Source of the DNA: Streptomyces sp. NBC_01255
Lineage (GTDB): Bacteria > Actinomycetota > Actinomycetes > Streptomycetales > Streptomycetaceae
DNA: 64,000 bases
Direction: 5' to 3'
Assembly: GCF_036226445.1 (NCBI RefSeq)
Contig: NZ_CP108474.1
Span: 5,642,001 to 5,706,000 of the forward strand
A program made the translations under genes and the position numbers. The number at the start of each line of letters is the position of its first letter. The first letter of the stretch is position 1. The notes under the pieces were generated by a model. The model saw nothing but the letters and a program-made list of their open reading frames with translations, did not search any database and was not told the origin of the DNA. This document shows positions 1 to 7,250 of the stretch, piece after piece.

Positions 1-2
1 AC

Positions 3-596
3 ACGGACTGGGAAGTCGTACGCACCCCTGGCCACACGCCGGGCCATCTGGCCCTGTGGCAGCCGGACGAACGCCTGCTCGTGGTCGGGGACGCGCTGTC
101 GGACTACGACGTCGGCTGGGTGAACCTCGCTCTCGACGGCCTCGACGCGGCCACCACCGCGCTCGCCTCCCTCAAGCGGATGGCCGACCTCGCCCCCCGG
201 GTGATCCTCCCCTCCCACGGCCCGATCCCCACCGACCCCGAGGCCGCGTTCGCCGCGGCCGTGCGCCGCGCGCAGCGACTGGTCGACGACCCGGACGGCG
301 CCGTCCGGTACGGCGCCCGGCGGATCTTCGCCTTCGCCCTGATGATCCGCGGAGGCATCCCGGCGGCCGAGGCCGAGCCGTACCTCCACGCCCGAACCTG
401 GCTCACCGACGCCGCCCGGCTCCTGGACACGACTCCCGAGTCACTGGCCACCGAACTGATCACGACCATGACGCGAGCCGGCGCGATCGCCCTGCGAGAC
501 GGCCGCCTGCACGCCACCACCCCCCACACCCCGTCCCCGGCCGAAACACTCCGAGTGCCCTACCCCCGCACCTGGCCGCCGCCGAAGCGACCCTGA
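3..596 (+). CDS. Metallo-beta-lactamase-fold hydrolase, 5'-truncated by window edge
   Basis: The reading frame is open from base 3 and ends at TGA 594-596, so the start lies upstream of the window. The first visible residues contain TPGHTPGHL and then VVGDAL. These are the third metal-ligand histidine region and the strand carrying the bridging aspartate of the metallo-beta-lactamase superfamily. The remaining 130 or so residues, including a PSHGP motif that supplies a late histidine ligand, fit the C-terminal half plus the small helical tail seen in glyoxalase II-like or SoxH-like hydrolases. The missing N-terminus should carry the HxHxDH motif. The substrate cannot be told. The gene ends at a hairpin shared with the convergent DoxX operon. 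Confidence 0.85.
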   Translation, partial: TDWEVVRTPGHTPGHLALWQPDERLLVVGDALSDYDVGWVNLALDGLDAATTALASLKRMADLAPRVILPSHGPIPTDPEAAFAAAVRRAQRLVDDPDGAVRYGARRIFAFALMIRGGIPAAEAEPYLHARTWLTDAARLLDTTPESLATELITTMTRAGAIALRDGRLHATTPHTPSPAETLRVPYPRTWPPPKRP

Positions 597-607
597 CACG
601 CACCCCC

Positions 608-639
608 GACCAGCAAAAAGACCCTCCCGAAGGAGGGTC
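608..639. terminator. Rho-independent, probably bidirectional terminator
   Basis: A perfect 8-bp stem GACCCTCC/GGAGGGTC closes on a 4-base loop and is preceded by an A5 run, which becomes a U-tract on the minus strand. It lies between convergent genes ending at 596 and 704. The 32 bases 608-639 are identical to 26718-26749, beside the tRNA-Arg at the right end of the AICE. Confidence 0.8.
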
Positions 640-649
640 GTCCGATCGG

Positions 650-682
650 CCCCGCTGCGCGCACCGGCTGAACGCAGCGGGG
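650..682 (-). terminator. Hairpin downstream of the DoxX gene
   Basis: Perfect 10-bp arms CCCCGCTGCG (650-659) and CGCAGCGGGG (673-682) enclose a 13-nt loop, just past the stop of the leftward DoxX gene. There is no U-tract of its own; the A-run of the neighbouring hairpin lies further downstream. Confidence 0.6.
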
Positions 683-703
683 TGTGGCCGGACAATGTCC
701 CGG

Positions 704-1090
704 TCAGGCCGTGAAGGACTCGGGGCCGAAGCGGCCCCACACCACGAAGGCGGCCAGGGCGAGGTAGGCCAGGTCCACCACCATGTATGTGGTCTCGTGG
801 CGCCGTATGCGGACGATCGCCGCGCCGGCCATCATCAGTACCAGGCCGAGAGCCGCCAGCGGGACCAGAATCGGCGCTGTGCCGAGCAGGGCGGGCAGGA
901 CCAGGCCCACCGCGGCCAGCACCTCGAGGGCTCCGATGGTCTTGATGCCGCCGGCGCTGAAGTCCTCGGTCCAGCGGGCACTGGCGCCGCTCGCGGCGAT
1001 CTTCTCCTTCGGCGTGATCACCTTGAAGGCGCCGCCGAGCAGGTAGGCGGCGGCGAGAAGTCCGGTGATGATCCACAGGGCGAGGTTCAT
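704..1090 (-). CDS. DoxX-family integral membrane protein
   Basis: This 128-residue protein has four predicted membrane helices (about residues 4-22, 48-68, 74-93 and 103-122) and the short GAFKVITPKEKI segment after the first helix, typical of the DoxX/DoxX-like superfamily. Such proteins are often linked to thiol or quinone redox chemistry; its exact role here is unknown. The start is ATG 1088-1090, preceded by AAGGA. An open frame continues upstream but runs through the neighbouring CMD gene in another frame. It lies 56 bp downstream of the CMD/AhpD-like gene on the same strand, so the two probably form an operon controlled by the ECF41 sigma factor encoded opposite. Confidence 0.85.
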   Translation of the reverse strand: MNLALWIITGLLAAAYLLGGAFKVITPKEKIAASGASARWTEDFSAGGIKTIGALEVLAAVGLVLPALLGTAPILVPLAALGLVLMMAGAAIVRIRRHETTYMVVDLAYLALAAFVVWGRFGPESFTA

Positions 1091-1146
1091 GGGATGTGTC
1101 CTTGCGTGGTGTCGGCTCGCGGAACCAGGGGGCGGCGGGCGGTTGG

Positions 1147-1620
1147 TCAGCCGTGCAGGCCGGGCTGGTAGTCGCCCGCGGGCTGCTGGATCATGACGTT
1201 GCCGCGGTTGAAGGCGTTGATGATGGCGATCTGGGCCACCAGGTCGGCGAGCTGGTCGTCGTCGTAGTACTTGGCCGCGTTCGCCCAGACGGCGTCCGAG
1301 ACCCCGCCGGCCGTGTCGGCGATGCGGGTGCCCTCTTCGGCCAGCTCCAGGGCGGCGCGTTCGGCGTCGGTGAACACCGTGGCCTCCCGCCACGCCACGA
1401 CCAGGTTGAGCCGTACCGCGCTCTCACCGGCGTGCGCGGCGTCCTTGGTGTGCATGTCGATGCATCCGGAGCAGCCGTTGATCTGGCTGGCGCGGAGCAT
1501 CACCAGTTCCCGGGTGGAAGCGGGAACGGTCGACTCCGCGAGCGCCCTGCTCGCGGCGATGATGTGCTTCATGGCCTTGGCTGCGACGGGGCTGGTCATG
1601 AAGTTCAGTCGAGCGTTCAT
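1147..1620 (-). CDS. Carboxymuconolactone decarboxylase / AhpD-like protein
   Basis: The 157-residue protein carries the AhpD core motif CSGCIDMH (CxxCxxxH, about residues 50-57) followed by a helix rich in alanine and glutamate. This is the arrangement of alkylhydroperoxidase-like CMD proteins, in which the two cysteines and the histidine form a redox or proton-relay centre. The single-domain length is normal for the family. It lies divergent to an ECF41 sigma factor gene, and CMD proteins are the standard genetic partners of that sigma family (the C in COE proteins). The start is ATG 1618-1620 with AAGGAG just upstream. It is probably co-transcribed with the following DoxX gene. Confidence 0.9.
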   Translation of the reverse strand: MNARLNFMTSPVAAKAMKHIIAASRALAESTVPASTRELVMLRASQINGCSGCIDMHTKDAAHAGESAVRLNLVVAWREATVFTDAERAALELAEEGTRIADTAGGVSDAVWANAAKYYDDDQLADLVAQIAIINAFNRGNVMIQQPAGDYQPGLHG

Positions 1621-1660
1621 CGTGCACTCCTTGTTCCTGCTGTTCGCTGGTGCCCTCTAA

Positions 1661-1687
1661 GACAGGGCACCCCGGCAGCCTGTGACA
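1661..1687 (-). promoter_or_regulatory. Candidate ECF41-type promoter for the CMD-DoxX operon
   Basis: On the minus strand TGTCACA (1681-1687) is followed after exactly 16 bases by TGTC (1661-1664). The published ECF41 consensus, from memory, is TGTCACA-N16-CGTC, so one base differs. A 7-bp inverted repeat GTGCCCT/AGGGCAC (1650-1656, 1664-1670) overlaps the -10 element. On the plus strand the same -35 box reads TGTGACA and is followed after 17 bases by CGTC (1705-1708), a weaker candidate for the sigma gene itself. Confidence 0.65.
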
Positions 1688-1851
1688 GGGGCTGATGTGA
1701 CGTGCGTCTCACCGTCGCGCGGCGGCGGCCCGGCGGCGGCCGCCGGGTCCCTCGGATACCCTCTGGGCGTCCTGTGGATCTTGGATTGAGCAGGCGGGGC
1801 GGCGTGCTCGGACTGGGCATTGCCGTAAGCGAGTTGAAGGAGAGGGTCCCG

Positions 1852-2793
1852 TTGCCGGGAGCGTCGGGAACGACGGATGTGACGGACGTAGCCGGCTATC
1901 GACCGCTGATGTTCTCCATCGCCTACGGGATGACCGGGTCGGTGGGCGACGCCGAGGACCTCGTCCAGGACGCCTTCCTCGGCCTGACCCGGGCGCACCA
2001 GGCGGGTACCGCGATCTCCACACCGAAGGCGTACCTGACCACGGCCGTGACGCGGTTGGGAATCAACCACCTGAACTCGGCACGGGTACGGCGGGAGACC
2101 TATGTGGGGAACTGGCTGCCCGAACCGGTCGTCGTGACCGACGACCGGCCGGGACCGGTCGAGCACGCCGAGCTGGCCGACTCGCTGTCCATGGCCTTCC
2201 TCGTCCTGCTGGAGGCGCTCTCACCGGTGGAACGGGCGGTGTTCATGCTGCGCGAGGTCTTCGCGTACGACTACCCGGACGTGGCGAGGACCACCGGGAA
2301 GTCCGAGGCGAACTGCCGCCAGATCTTCGCCCGCGCCAAGAAGCGCATCGCCGCGGCCGGGCCGGACGCGGACAGCGCGCCGCCCCCCGCCCAGCGGGCC
2401 GAGGGCGAGGGACTCGCCCGCAGGTTCTTCGAGGCGGCCGAAGGCGGCGACCTGGACGCGCTGCTCGGCATGCTCGCACCCGACGTCGTGTACTACGGGG
2501 ACGGCGGCGGCAAGGCGCGCGCGACCAGGAACCCGGTGGCCGAGCCGCAGCGCGTCGGGCAGCTGCTCGTCGGCGGGTTCCGCCGGATCCGGAGCCTCGG
2601 TGCCGACCTCCGTCCGGCCTGGGTCAACAGCCGCCCGGGCGCCGTGACGTACGACCTTGAGGGCAGGGTGGTCAATGTGGTCGAACTCGACATCGTCGAC
2701 GGTGTGATCCGGGCGATCCACTCCGTGTCCAACCCCGACAAGCTCGGCCACCTCGGCCCGGTCTCCGACATGGCACGGCTGCCGAAGGAATAG
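1852..2793 (+). CDS. ECF41-family RNA polymerase sigma factor with SnoaL-like C-terminus
   Basis: Sigma region 2 (DAEDLVQDAFL, about residues 40-50) and region 4 (LSPVERAVFMLREVFAYDY) are followed by a SnoaL-like domain. All three motifs that define the ECF41 family are present: WLPEP in the linker, DGGGK in the SnoaL domain and NPDKL near the C-terminus. In this family the fused domain replaces a separate anti-sigma factor and modulates activity. The TTG start at 1852 is chosen because AAGGAGAG lies 9-12 bases upstream; the frame stays open to ATG 1702 and contains GTG 1804, so a longer form is possible. The gene is divergent to its likely targets, the CMD and DoxX genes. Confidence 0.85.
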   Translation: MPGASGTTDVTDVAGYRPLMFSIAYGMTGSVGDAEDLVQDAFLGLTRAHQAGTAISTPKAYLTTAVTRLGINHLNSARVRRETYVGNWLPEPVVVTDDRPGPVEHAELADSLSMAFLVLLEALSPVERAVFMLREVFAYDYPDVARTTGKSEANCRQIFARAKKRIAAAGPDADSAPPPAQRAEGEGLARRFFEAAEGGDLDALLGMLAPDVVYYGDGGGKARATRNPVAEPQRVGQLLVGGFRRIRSLGADLRPAWVNSRPGAVTYDLEGRVVNVVELDIVDGVIRAIHSVSNPDKLGHLGPVSDMARLPKE

Positions 2794-2843
2794 TCCACCC
2801 GACCCGACACCGCCTCTCCGTGCCGTGACGGCGATCGCGTCCA

Positions 2844-3386
2844 TCACATCGGGAGGGAGAGGAGTCGCACCGGCTCCGCGGGCCAGTACGCGTCGTCGCG
2901 CAGGGGCGTCACCATGGTCCGCAGCGGCATGGTCACCACGCGGGTCTCGGGCTGTTCGACGAGTACGTCCTGGTCGAGCGGCTGCCACCCGAGGCGCTGG
3001 TACAGCGGCACGAGGGGAGGCCGGCAGAACAGGAGCGCGTGCCGAGGGCCCATCGTGCGCGCGTGGTCGAGTGCCGCTGCGACGACGAGCCGAGCCAGGC
3101 CATGACCGCGCATGTCGGGTGCGACGGCCACTCCGCCGACGCCCACCACCTCCGTCTCGGCGCCACCGATCGCAACAGGCAGCCGTAGCAGTCCGGCGTG
3201 GGCCACAAGCCGCTCGCCGTACCTGACACCGAAGTGCTCTTCCTTGGGCAGCCAGGTCAAGCCGGCCGCGGCGACGCCGAAGGGGTCGTCGCCGCCGCCG
3301 AGAATCTCGTCCTGATCCGCTTTCGTGTACCGGGGGAGCCGGACTGCGGCCGGTGCTGCAGAGGATGGGTTCTCAGGCATCCCCAC
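2844..3386 (-). CDS. GNAT-family N-acetyltransferase
   Basis: The protein carries the acetyl-CoA binding signature of GNAT enzymes: VGGVAVAPDMRGHGLARLVV (V-x-P-x-x-R-G-x-G). It is followed by a helix and by LLFCRPPLVPLYQRLGWQ, the usual beta-alpha end segment with the FYxxxGF-like pattern. The substrate is unknown. The start is uncertain: GTG 3384-3386 is favoured because GGAGAG lies about 9 bases upstream, ATG 3378-3380 is next, and the frame stays open to 3416. It converges with the ECF41 sigma gene, 50 bp apart, and nothing ties it functionally to either neighbour. Confidence 0.8.
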   Translation of the reverse strand: MGMPENPSSAAPAAVRLPRYTKADQDEILGGGDDPFGVAAAGLTWLPKEEHFGVRYGERLVAHAGLLRLPVAIGGAETEVVGVGGVAVAPDMRGHGLARLVVAAALDHARTMGPRHALLFCRPPLVPLYQRLGWQPLDQDVLVEQPETRVVTMPLRTMVTPLRDDAYWPAEPVRLLSLPM

Positions 3387-3607
3387 ATGATGATCTCTCC
3401 TCCGCGGTGTGGCCAAGCGCTCGGCAGTCGCTCGTACGGGCCCGCCGTCACTCGCCGGCGTCTACCCGCTGATGACCCGGGCCGACTTCAGGTCGCTCGA
3501 ACCACCCGCGACGAATGTGACCCACGTCACGCGTGGCGCGTGTCAGGAATCGGGGCGCTGTCCCGCTCAAGTCACCGAGAGCCAAGCGAACCGACAGGAG
3601 CACCATC

Positions 3608-4810
3608 ATGAAGCACCGCATCGTCGTCCTCGGCGCCGGCTATGCCGGGGCCTACGCGGCCGGGACCCTGGCCCGTCGGCTGTCCCCGGAGGGCACCGAG
3701 GTCACCGTGGTCAACGCCGAGCCGGACTTCGTTCAGCGGCTGCGGCTGCACCAGCTCGCGGCCGGCCAGGAGATCGAGGCTCCCCCGCTCACCGACGTCT
3801 TCGCCGGCACGGGGGTACGGCTGCGCCTGGCCCGTGTCACGGCCGTCGACCCCGAGCGCCGGATCGTCGCCGTGGCCGACGCCGACGGCGGCGGCGAACT
3901 CGCCTACGACACGCTTGTCTACGCGCTCGGCAGCCACGGGGACGACCGCGGCGTCCCCGGCGTGGCCGAGCACGCCTTCGACGTCGCCGCCCGGCCCTCC
4001 GCGCTGCGCCTGCGCGAGCGTCTGGACGGCCTGGAGAAGCGGGGCGAAGGCGTGAACGTGCTGGTCGTCGGCGACGGGTTGACCGGCATCGAGACCGCCA
4101 CCGAGATCGCCGAATCCCGCCCCGGTCTGTCGGTGGCGCTGGTCGCCCGCGGAGAGCTGGGCGCCCACCTCTCCGCCGGAGCCCGCGGCCACCTGCGCCA
4201 GGCCTGCGACCGGCTGGGCGTCACCGTCCTGGAGCACACCAGTGTCGAAGCCGTCGAAGCGACGCGGGTGCTGTGCGCCGACGGCACCGCTCTGGCGGCC
4301 GACGCGACGGTATGGACGGCCGGGTTCACGGTCAGCTCCATCGCCGCCGCCGGCGGGCTCGAGGTCACCGAGAACGGTCGGATCGTGGTCGATCGCACCA
4401 TGCGGTCGGTCTCGCACCCCGACGTCTACGCCGTCGGCGACAGCGGCTACGTCATCGGCGAAAACGGCCGACCGCTGCCGATGTCGTGCGCCTCGGCCGG
4501 CTACACCGGCCGGCAGGCCGTGGACGCGATCGTCGGACGCCTGACCGGCGGCAAGATCGCGAACACCAGGCTGGAGTACCCGGGCAACCACATCAGCCTC
4601 GGGCGGCAGGACGGCATCCTGCAGTTGGTCGACGACGAAGGACAGGCGAAGCCGAAGTTCATGGGCGGCCGGAAGGCGGCCCGGATCAAGGCGGGCATCG
4701 TCAGGATGTCGCTGTGGGCCACCGCGCACCCGACCTTCGGCCTGCCCAAGCGCAAGCACCACCTGGCCGCCGCGCCGAAGACGTCCGCCGCCGAGAAGGC
4801 GGTCGCGTAG
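3608..4810 (+). CDS. FAD/NAD(P)-dependent pyridine nucleotide-disulfide oxidoreductase (NDH-2-like)
   Basis: A 400-residue flavoprotein. VVLGAGYAGAYAA near the N-terminus is the FAD dinucleotide-binding motif. VLVVGDGLTGIETATEIAE (about residue 155) is the second, NAD(P)H-binding Rossmann motif. HPDVYAVGDSG (about residue 274) is the conserved FAD-contacting GD motif. The layout matches type II NADH dehydrogenase-like oxidoreductases, although it lacks an obvious membrane anchor. The ATG is preceded by ACAGGAG. It lies 270 bp upstream of a SigJ-like sigma factor, a pairing common in actinomycetes (oxidoreductases are the O of the COE partners). No convincing ECF41 promoter was found upstream. 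Confidence 0.88.
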   Translation: MKHRIVVLGAGYAGAYAAGTLARRLSPEGTEVTVVNAEPDFVQRLRLHQLAAGQEIEAPPLTDVFAGTGVRLRLARVTAVDPERRIVAVADADGGGELAYDTLVYALGSHGDDRGVPGVAEHAFDVAARPSALRLRERLDGLEKRGEGVNVLVVGDGLTGIETATEIAESRPGLSVALVARGELGAHLSAGARGHLRQACDRLGVTVLEHTSVEAVEATRVLCADGTALAADATVWTAGFTVSSIAAAGGLEVTENGRIVVDRTMRSVSHPDVYAVGDSGYVIGENGRPLPMSCASAGYTGRQAVDAIVGRLTGGKIANTRLEYPGNHISLGRQDGILQLVDDEGQAKPKFMGGRKAARIKAGIVRMSLWATAHPTFGLPKRKHHLAAAPKTSAAEKAVA

Positions 4811-5077
4811 CCGCCGGGTCGCGGCGTCGCGATCTTGAGCCACTCGACGCCGCGGTCGCCGCCCGCGACCTCGCCCCACTGCCGGCCGACGACCCGCGCG
4901 GCGCCGGACCGGCCGCCGACGCCCCTACCGCCACCGTCGAAGACGCGGCCGCGCAGCCGACCGCGCACGCGACGGTCTGACCCCCTCCTCGCCCACCGAC
5001 CCGGCGCGCAACACCCCACCCCCGCAGGGCGAATGCCCCGAGGCGAGCCTTCCGCCACACCACTTAGGGTGGTCCGC

Positions 5078-6034
5078 ATGGACAGCTCCGCCATCGATCG
5101 CTTCGACACCGGCCGGTTCGAGGCGAGCCGGAACAGGCTGGCCTCGCTTGCGTACCGGCTGCTGGGCTCCGCCACCGACGCCGAAGACGCGGTGCAGGAC
5201 GCGTTCCTGCACTGGCAGGCCGCGGACCGGCAGCGCATCAAGGTGCCGGAGGCGTGGCTGACCAAGGTCGTCACCAACCTGTGCCTGGACCGGCTCCGCT
5301 CGGCACAGGCCCGCCGCGAACGCACCGCCGGCGCCTGGATGCCCGAACCGCTCCTCGACGGCGATGTGCTGCTCGGCCCGGCCGACACGTTCGTGCAGCG
5401 CGAATCGGTCTCCCTGGCCCTGCTGACGCTCATGGAGCGCCTGTCCCCCCACGAGCGGGCCGTCTACGTCCTGCGCGAGGCGTTCTCCTACGGTCACGCC
5501 GAGATCGCCGAGATCCTCGACATCACCGAATCCGCAAGCCAGCAGCACCTCCACCGGGCCCGGCGCCGCATCACCGCCGCGCGCCGCGGCGACGGCGAAG
5601 TCGACCCGGCATCCGCCCGCAGGATCGTCGAGGAGTTCCTCGCCGCCGCCGCCTCGGGTCGCACCGAGCGGCTGGTGGCACTGCTCACCGACGACGCGAC
5701 CGCGATCTCGGACGGCGCAGGCGGCACGGCCGAGAAGCTGCTGCGGTTCGACACTCCGCAGCGCATCGCCGCTGTCGTACGGGCCGGCTTCAAGCCCACA
5801 CCGGCGAAGCGGCGACTGGCCGGCGGCACACCGGCCATCCACTACGCGGTCGTCAACGGCGCCCCCGCCATCCTGTTCGTCCTCGCCGACCGGGTCATCG
5901 GCGCCGTGACGTTCGACATCGCGGGCGGCAGGATCGCAACCGTGCGCGGCATCGCCGCCCCCGCCCGCCTCGTCCGCCTCACCGAAGCCTGGCGGGAGCA
6001 CGGACCGGACACGCCACTCGTCGCCCAGTGGTGA
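5078..6034 (+). CDS. SigJ-like ECF sigma factor with SnoaL-like C-terminal domain
   Basis: The 318-residue protein has sigma region 2 (TDAEDAVQDAFL) and region 4 (LSPHERAVYVLREAFSYGHAE), then a SnoaL-like domain from about residue 175. It belongs to the SigJ/ECF41-like group but is degenerate at the signature positions: WMPEP instead of WLPEP, DGAGG instead of DGGGR, and no NPDKL at the C-terminus. It may therefore be controlled differently from the ECF41 factor encoded at 1852. The start is ATG 5078-5080 with GGGTGG close upstream. It follows an FAD oxidoreductase gene that is its probable partner. It ends 31 bp before the att-proximal terminator. Confidence 0.85.
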   Translation: MDSSAIDRFDTGRFEASRNRLASLAYRLLGSATDAEDAVQDAFLHWQAADRQRIKVPEAWLTKVVTNLCLDRLRSAQARRERTAGAWMPEPLLDGDVLLGPADTFVQRESVSLALLTLMERLSPHERAVYVLREAFSYGHAEIAEILDITESASQQHLHRARRRITAARRGDGEVDPASARRIVEEFLAAAASGRTERLVALLTDDATAISDGAGGTAEKLLRFDTPQRIAAVVRAGFKPTPAKRRLAGGTPAIHYAVVNGAPAILFVLADRVIGAVTFDIAGGRIATVRGIAAPARLVRLTEAWREHGPDTPLVAQW

Positions 6035-6068
6035 CCCGCCGCCGACCGCGACACCCACGCTGAACAGC

Positions 6069-6095
6069 GAAAAGACCCTCCCGAAGGAGGGTCTT
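6069..6095 (-). terminator. Original chromosomal terminator of tRNA-Arg, left copy
   Basis: A hairpin AAGACCCTCC/GGAGGGTCTT with an A-run on its left side, in the same relation to the tRNA remnant as the hairpin at 26725-26752 has to the intact tRNA. The 82 bases 6065-6146 match 26721-26802 with two differences (6069 and 6096). The element therefore carries its own copy of the tRNA terminator as well as of the tRNA 3' end. Confidence 0.75.
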
Positions 6096-6096
6096 T

Positions 6097-6146
6097 CGTC
6101 GTGCGCCCCCGGCAGGACTCGAACCTGCGGCCAAGTGCTTAGAAGG
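6097..6146. repeat. attL: 50-bp core repeat with tRNA-Arg 3' remnant
   Basis: Identical to 26753-26802. Bases 6104-6146 are the 3' end of tRNA-Arg (acceptor strand, T arm, variable region and anticodon loop) on the minus strand. The 5' half is missing, so this is the displaced original tRNA tail and not a functional gene. Identity stops inside the anticodon loop region at AGAAGG. Confidence 0.9.
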
Positions 6147-6159
6147 GACTTGGCCGCAG
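6125..6159. repeat. 12-bp inverted repeat spanning the att crossover
   Basis: CTGCGGCCAAGT (6125-6136) and ACTTGGCCGCAG (6148-6159) are perfect inverted arms around the 11-base centre GCTTAGAAGGG. The left arm is in the shared tRNA repeat and the right arm is in element DNA, so the symmetric site exists in attP and attL but not in the chromosomal attB. This is the expected layout of core-type integrase sites flanking an overlap at the anticodon loop. Confidence 0.7.
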
Positions 6160-6292
6160 CAGCGACCCTAGGCCGCTGACCAGGGACTTCGTTGCTCTCT
6201 CATGCGCTCTCCCGGAGCCTTCCCCGCGCATCCACCGGAGGGCTTGATTCCGGGCGCTGGTAGAGCATGTTCAATCTAGTTTCTGAATTATC

Positions 6293-6385
6293 GTGACTCA
6301 AGCGACTCATCGCGTCTCAGTGCAGGTCAGAGGGGGTGCCCCCAAGGAGGGCATCGCGACTCATCGCGCCTCAGATCGCGACTCA
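6293..6385. repeat. GCGACTCA repeat cluster near attL
   Basis: Three exact copies of GCGACTCA (6302-6309, 6356-6363, 6378-6385) and three near copies (GTGACTCA 6293-6300, GCGTCTCA 6312-6319, GCGCCTCA 6366-6373) lie in a stretch without a gene. The same octamer recurs in inverted orientation upstream of xis (24929-24951). They are candidate arm-type integrase/Xis sites or replication iterons. The rest of 6160-6390 shows nothing recognisable. Confidence 0.6.
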
Positions 6386-6396
6386 GCCCGCAACGC

Positions 6397-6431
6397 AGAA
6401 GAGACCACCGCGCGCGGCGGTGGTCTCTTCT
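6397..6431 (-). terminator. Strong hairpin terminator
   Basis: Perfect 15-bp arms, AGAAGAGACCACCGC (6397-6411) and its complement (6417-6431), with a 5-base loop. It lies 49 bp past the stop of the leftward DUF6009-like gene and probably insulates the att region from cargo transcription. Confidence 0.65.
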
Positions 6432-6479
6432 CGACTGCACCGGCAGCCGTCATCGTGGTGGTCCGCCCCGGATGCCCGT

Positions 6480-6845
6480 TCAGCCGGGCAGCGGGCCGCC
6501 CCAGGCGCGCTCGGTCAGCTCGCCCCAGACTCCCGGCGCGACCGTCCGCGGGTCGACGGCCTCACTGGGTGCGGACGTCTTGTACGTACCGTCGGGCTGC
6601 TCGGATCGGTCGTAGTCCTTCACCCAGAACACCCGGCGGACGAACCTGCCAGTCGTGTCTCCGCTCGGGGCATCCGACTTGAGCACGGAGTAGCCCACCC
6701 GCCGGCCCGTCCCGTGCCACCCCACCGGCTTCCGCCGGGTCGTGGACAAGCGAGCTACGGTCTGGCGCACGTAGTCGAAGCCACCCACGTCCTCGGTCCA
6801 GACAATCTGTTCCTCGTGCTCCAAATCCGCACGGTCCTTCGACAA
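6480..6845 (-). CDS. DUF6009-like small protein
   Basis: A roughly 121-residue acidic protein containing VWTEDVGGFDYVRQT, a VGYSVLK segment, RRVFWVKDYDR and a C-terminal AVDPRTVAPGVWGELTERAW. This pattern resembles DUF6009, a Streptomyces family of unknown function; the match is from memory. The frame is open back to 7136, but codon use upstream of about 6870 is not GC-rich in the third position, so the true start is probably TTG 6843-6845 (AGGAGG four bases upstream) or GTG 6864-6866. It is the leftmost gene of the AICE and is divergent to the DUF4238 gene. Function unknown. Confidence 0.6.
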   Translation of the reverse strand: MSKDRADLEHEEQIVWTEDVGGFDYVRQTVARLSTTRRKPVGWHGTGRRVGYSVLKSDAPSGDTTGRFVRRVFWVKDYDRSEQPDGTYKTSAPSEAVDPRTVAPGVWGELTERAWGGPLPG

Positions 6846-7250
6846 GGCCCCTCCTGAACTAGACACGGTTGCCCCGCTGGGCACCCTCCCCAGGCCTTGC
6901 GCTTCGCATGCCTGACTCAGCTCGACACTGTCTTGAGGTCCGAGAAGGTCGATCGCTTCTTGTTGTGCAGGAAGTGGCTTCCAGGCGCCCTCAGTTGACA
7001 CGACCCGAAAGCTGCACGGAGAACGTCTCTTAAGCGGTGGCCATTGGTGGACAACGGCCACCAATGGCGTCTCAAGCGTTACGACATGCGTCGGAGGGCG
7101 TGTCTTGCCCCTCAGGTGCACCGGCGTTGCCGTCACAGGCTGCCGTCAGAGTGGTCCCGGCGGCGGCGCCGGGACCAGCCTCGACGGAGCGACGACGGTA
7201 CTGCGGAGATTTCGGTCGCCGAGCCGCAACATGGGTGTCACCATGTGCCG

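Noticed and set aside
3515..3570. ECF41-type promoter upstream of the FAD oxidoreductase
   Set aside because: Candidate boxes (TGTGACC or CGTCACG) lack a CGTC at the right spacing; only small inverted repeats (GTGAC/GTCAC) are seen.
3409..4980. 523-codon plus-strand frame overlapping the FAD oxidoreductase
   Set aside because: Arginine-rich shadow frame; the overlapping frame has two Rossmann motifs and a ribosome-binding site.
6104..6146. Possible second tRNA-Arg gene at attL
   Set aside because: Only the 3' part is present; the 5' acceptor, D arm and half the anticodon stem are missing.
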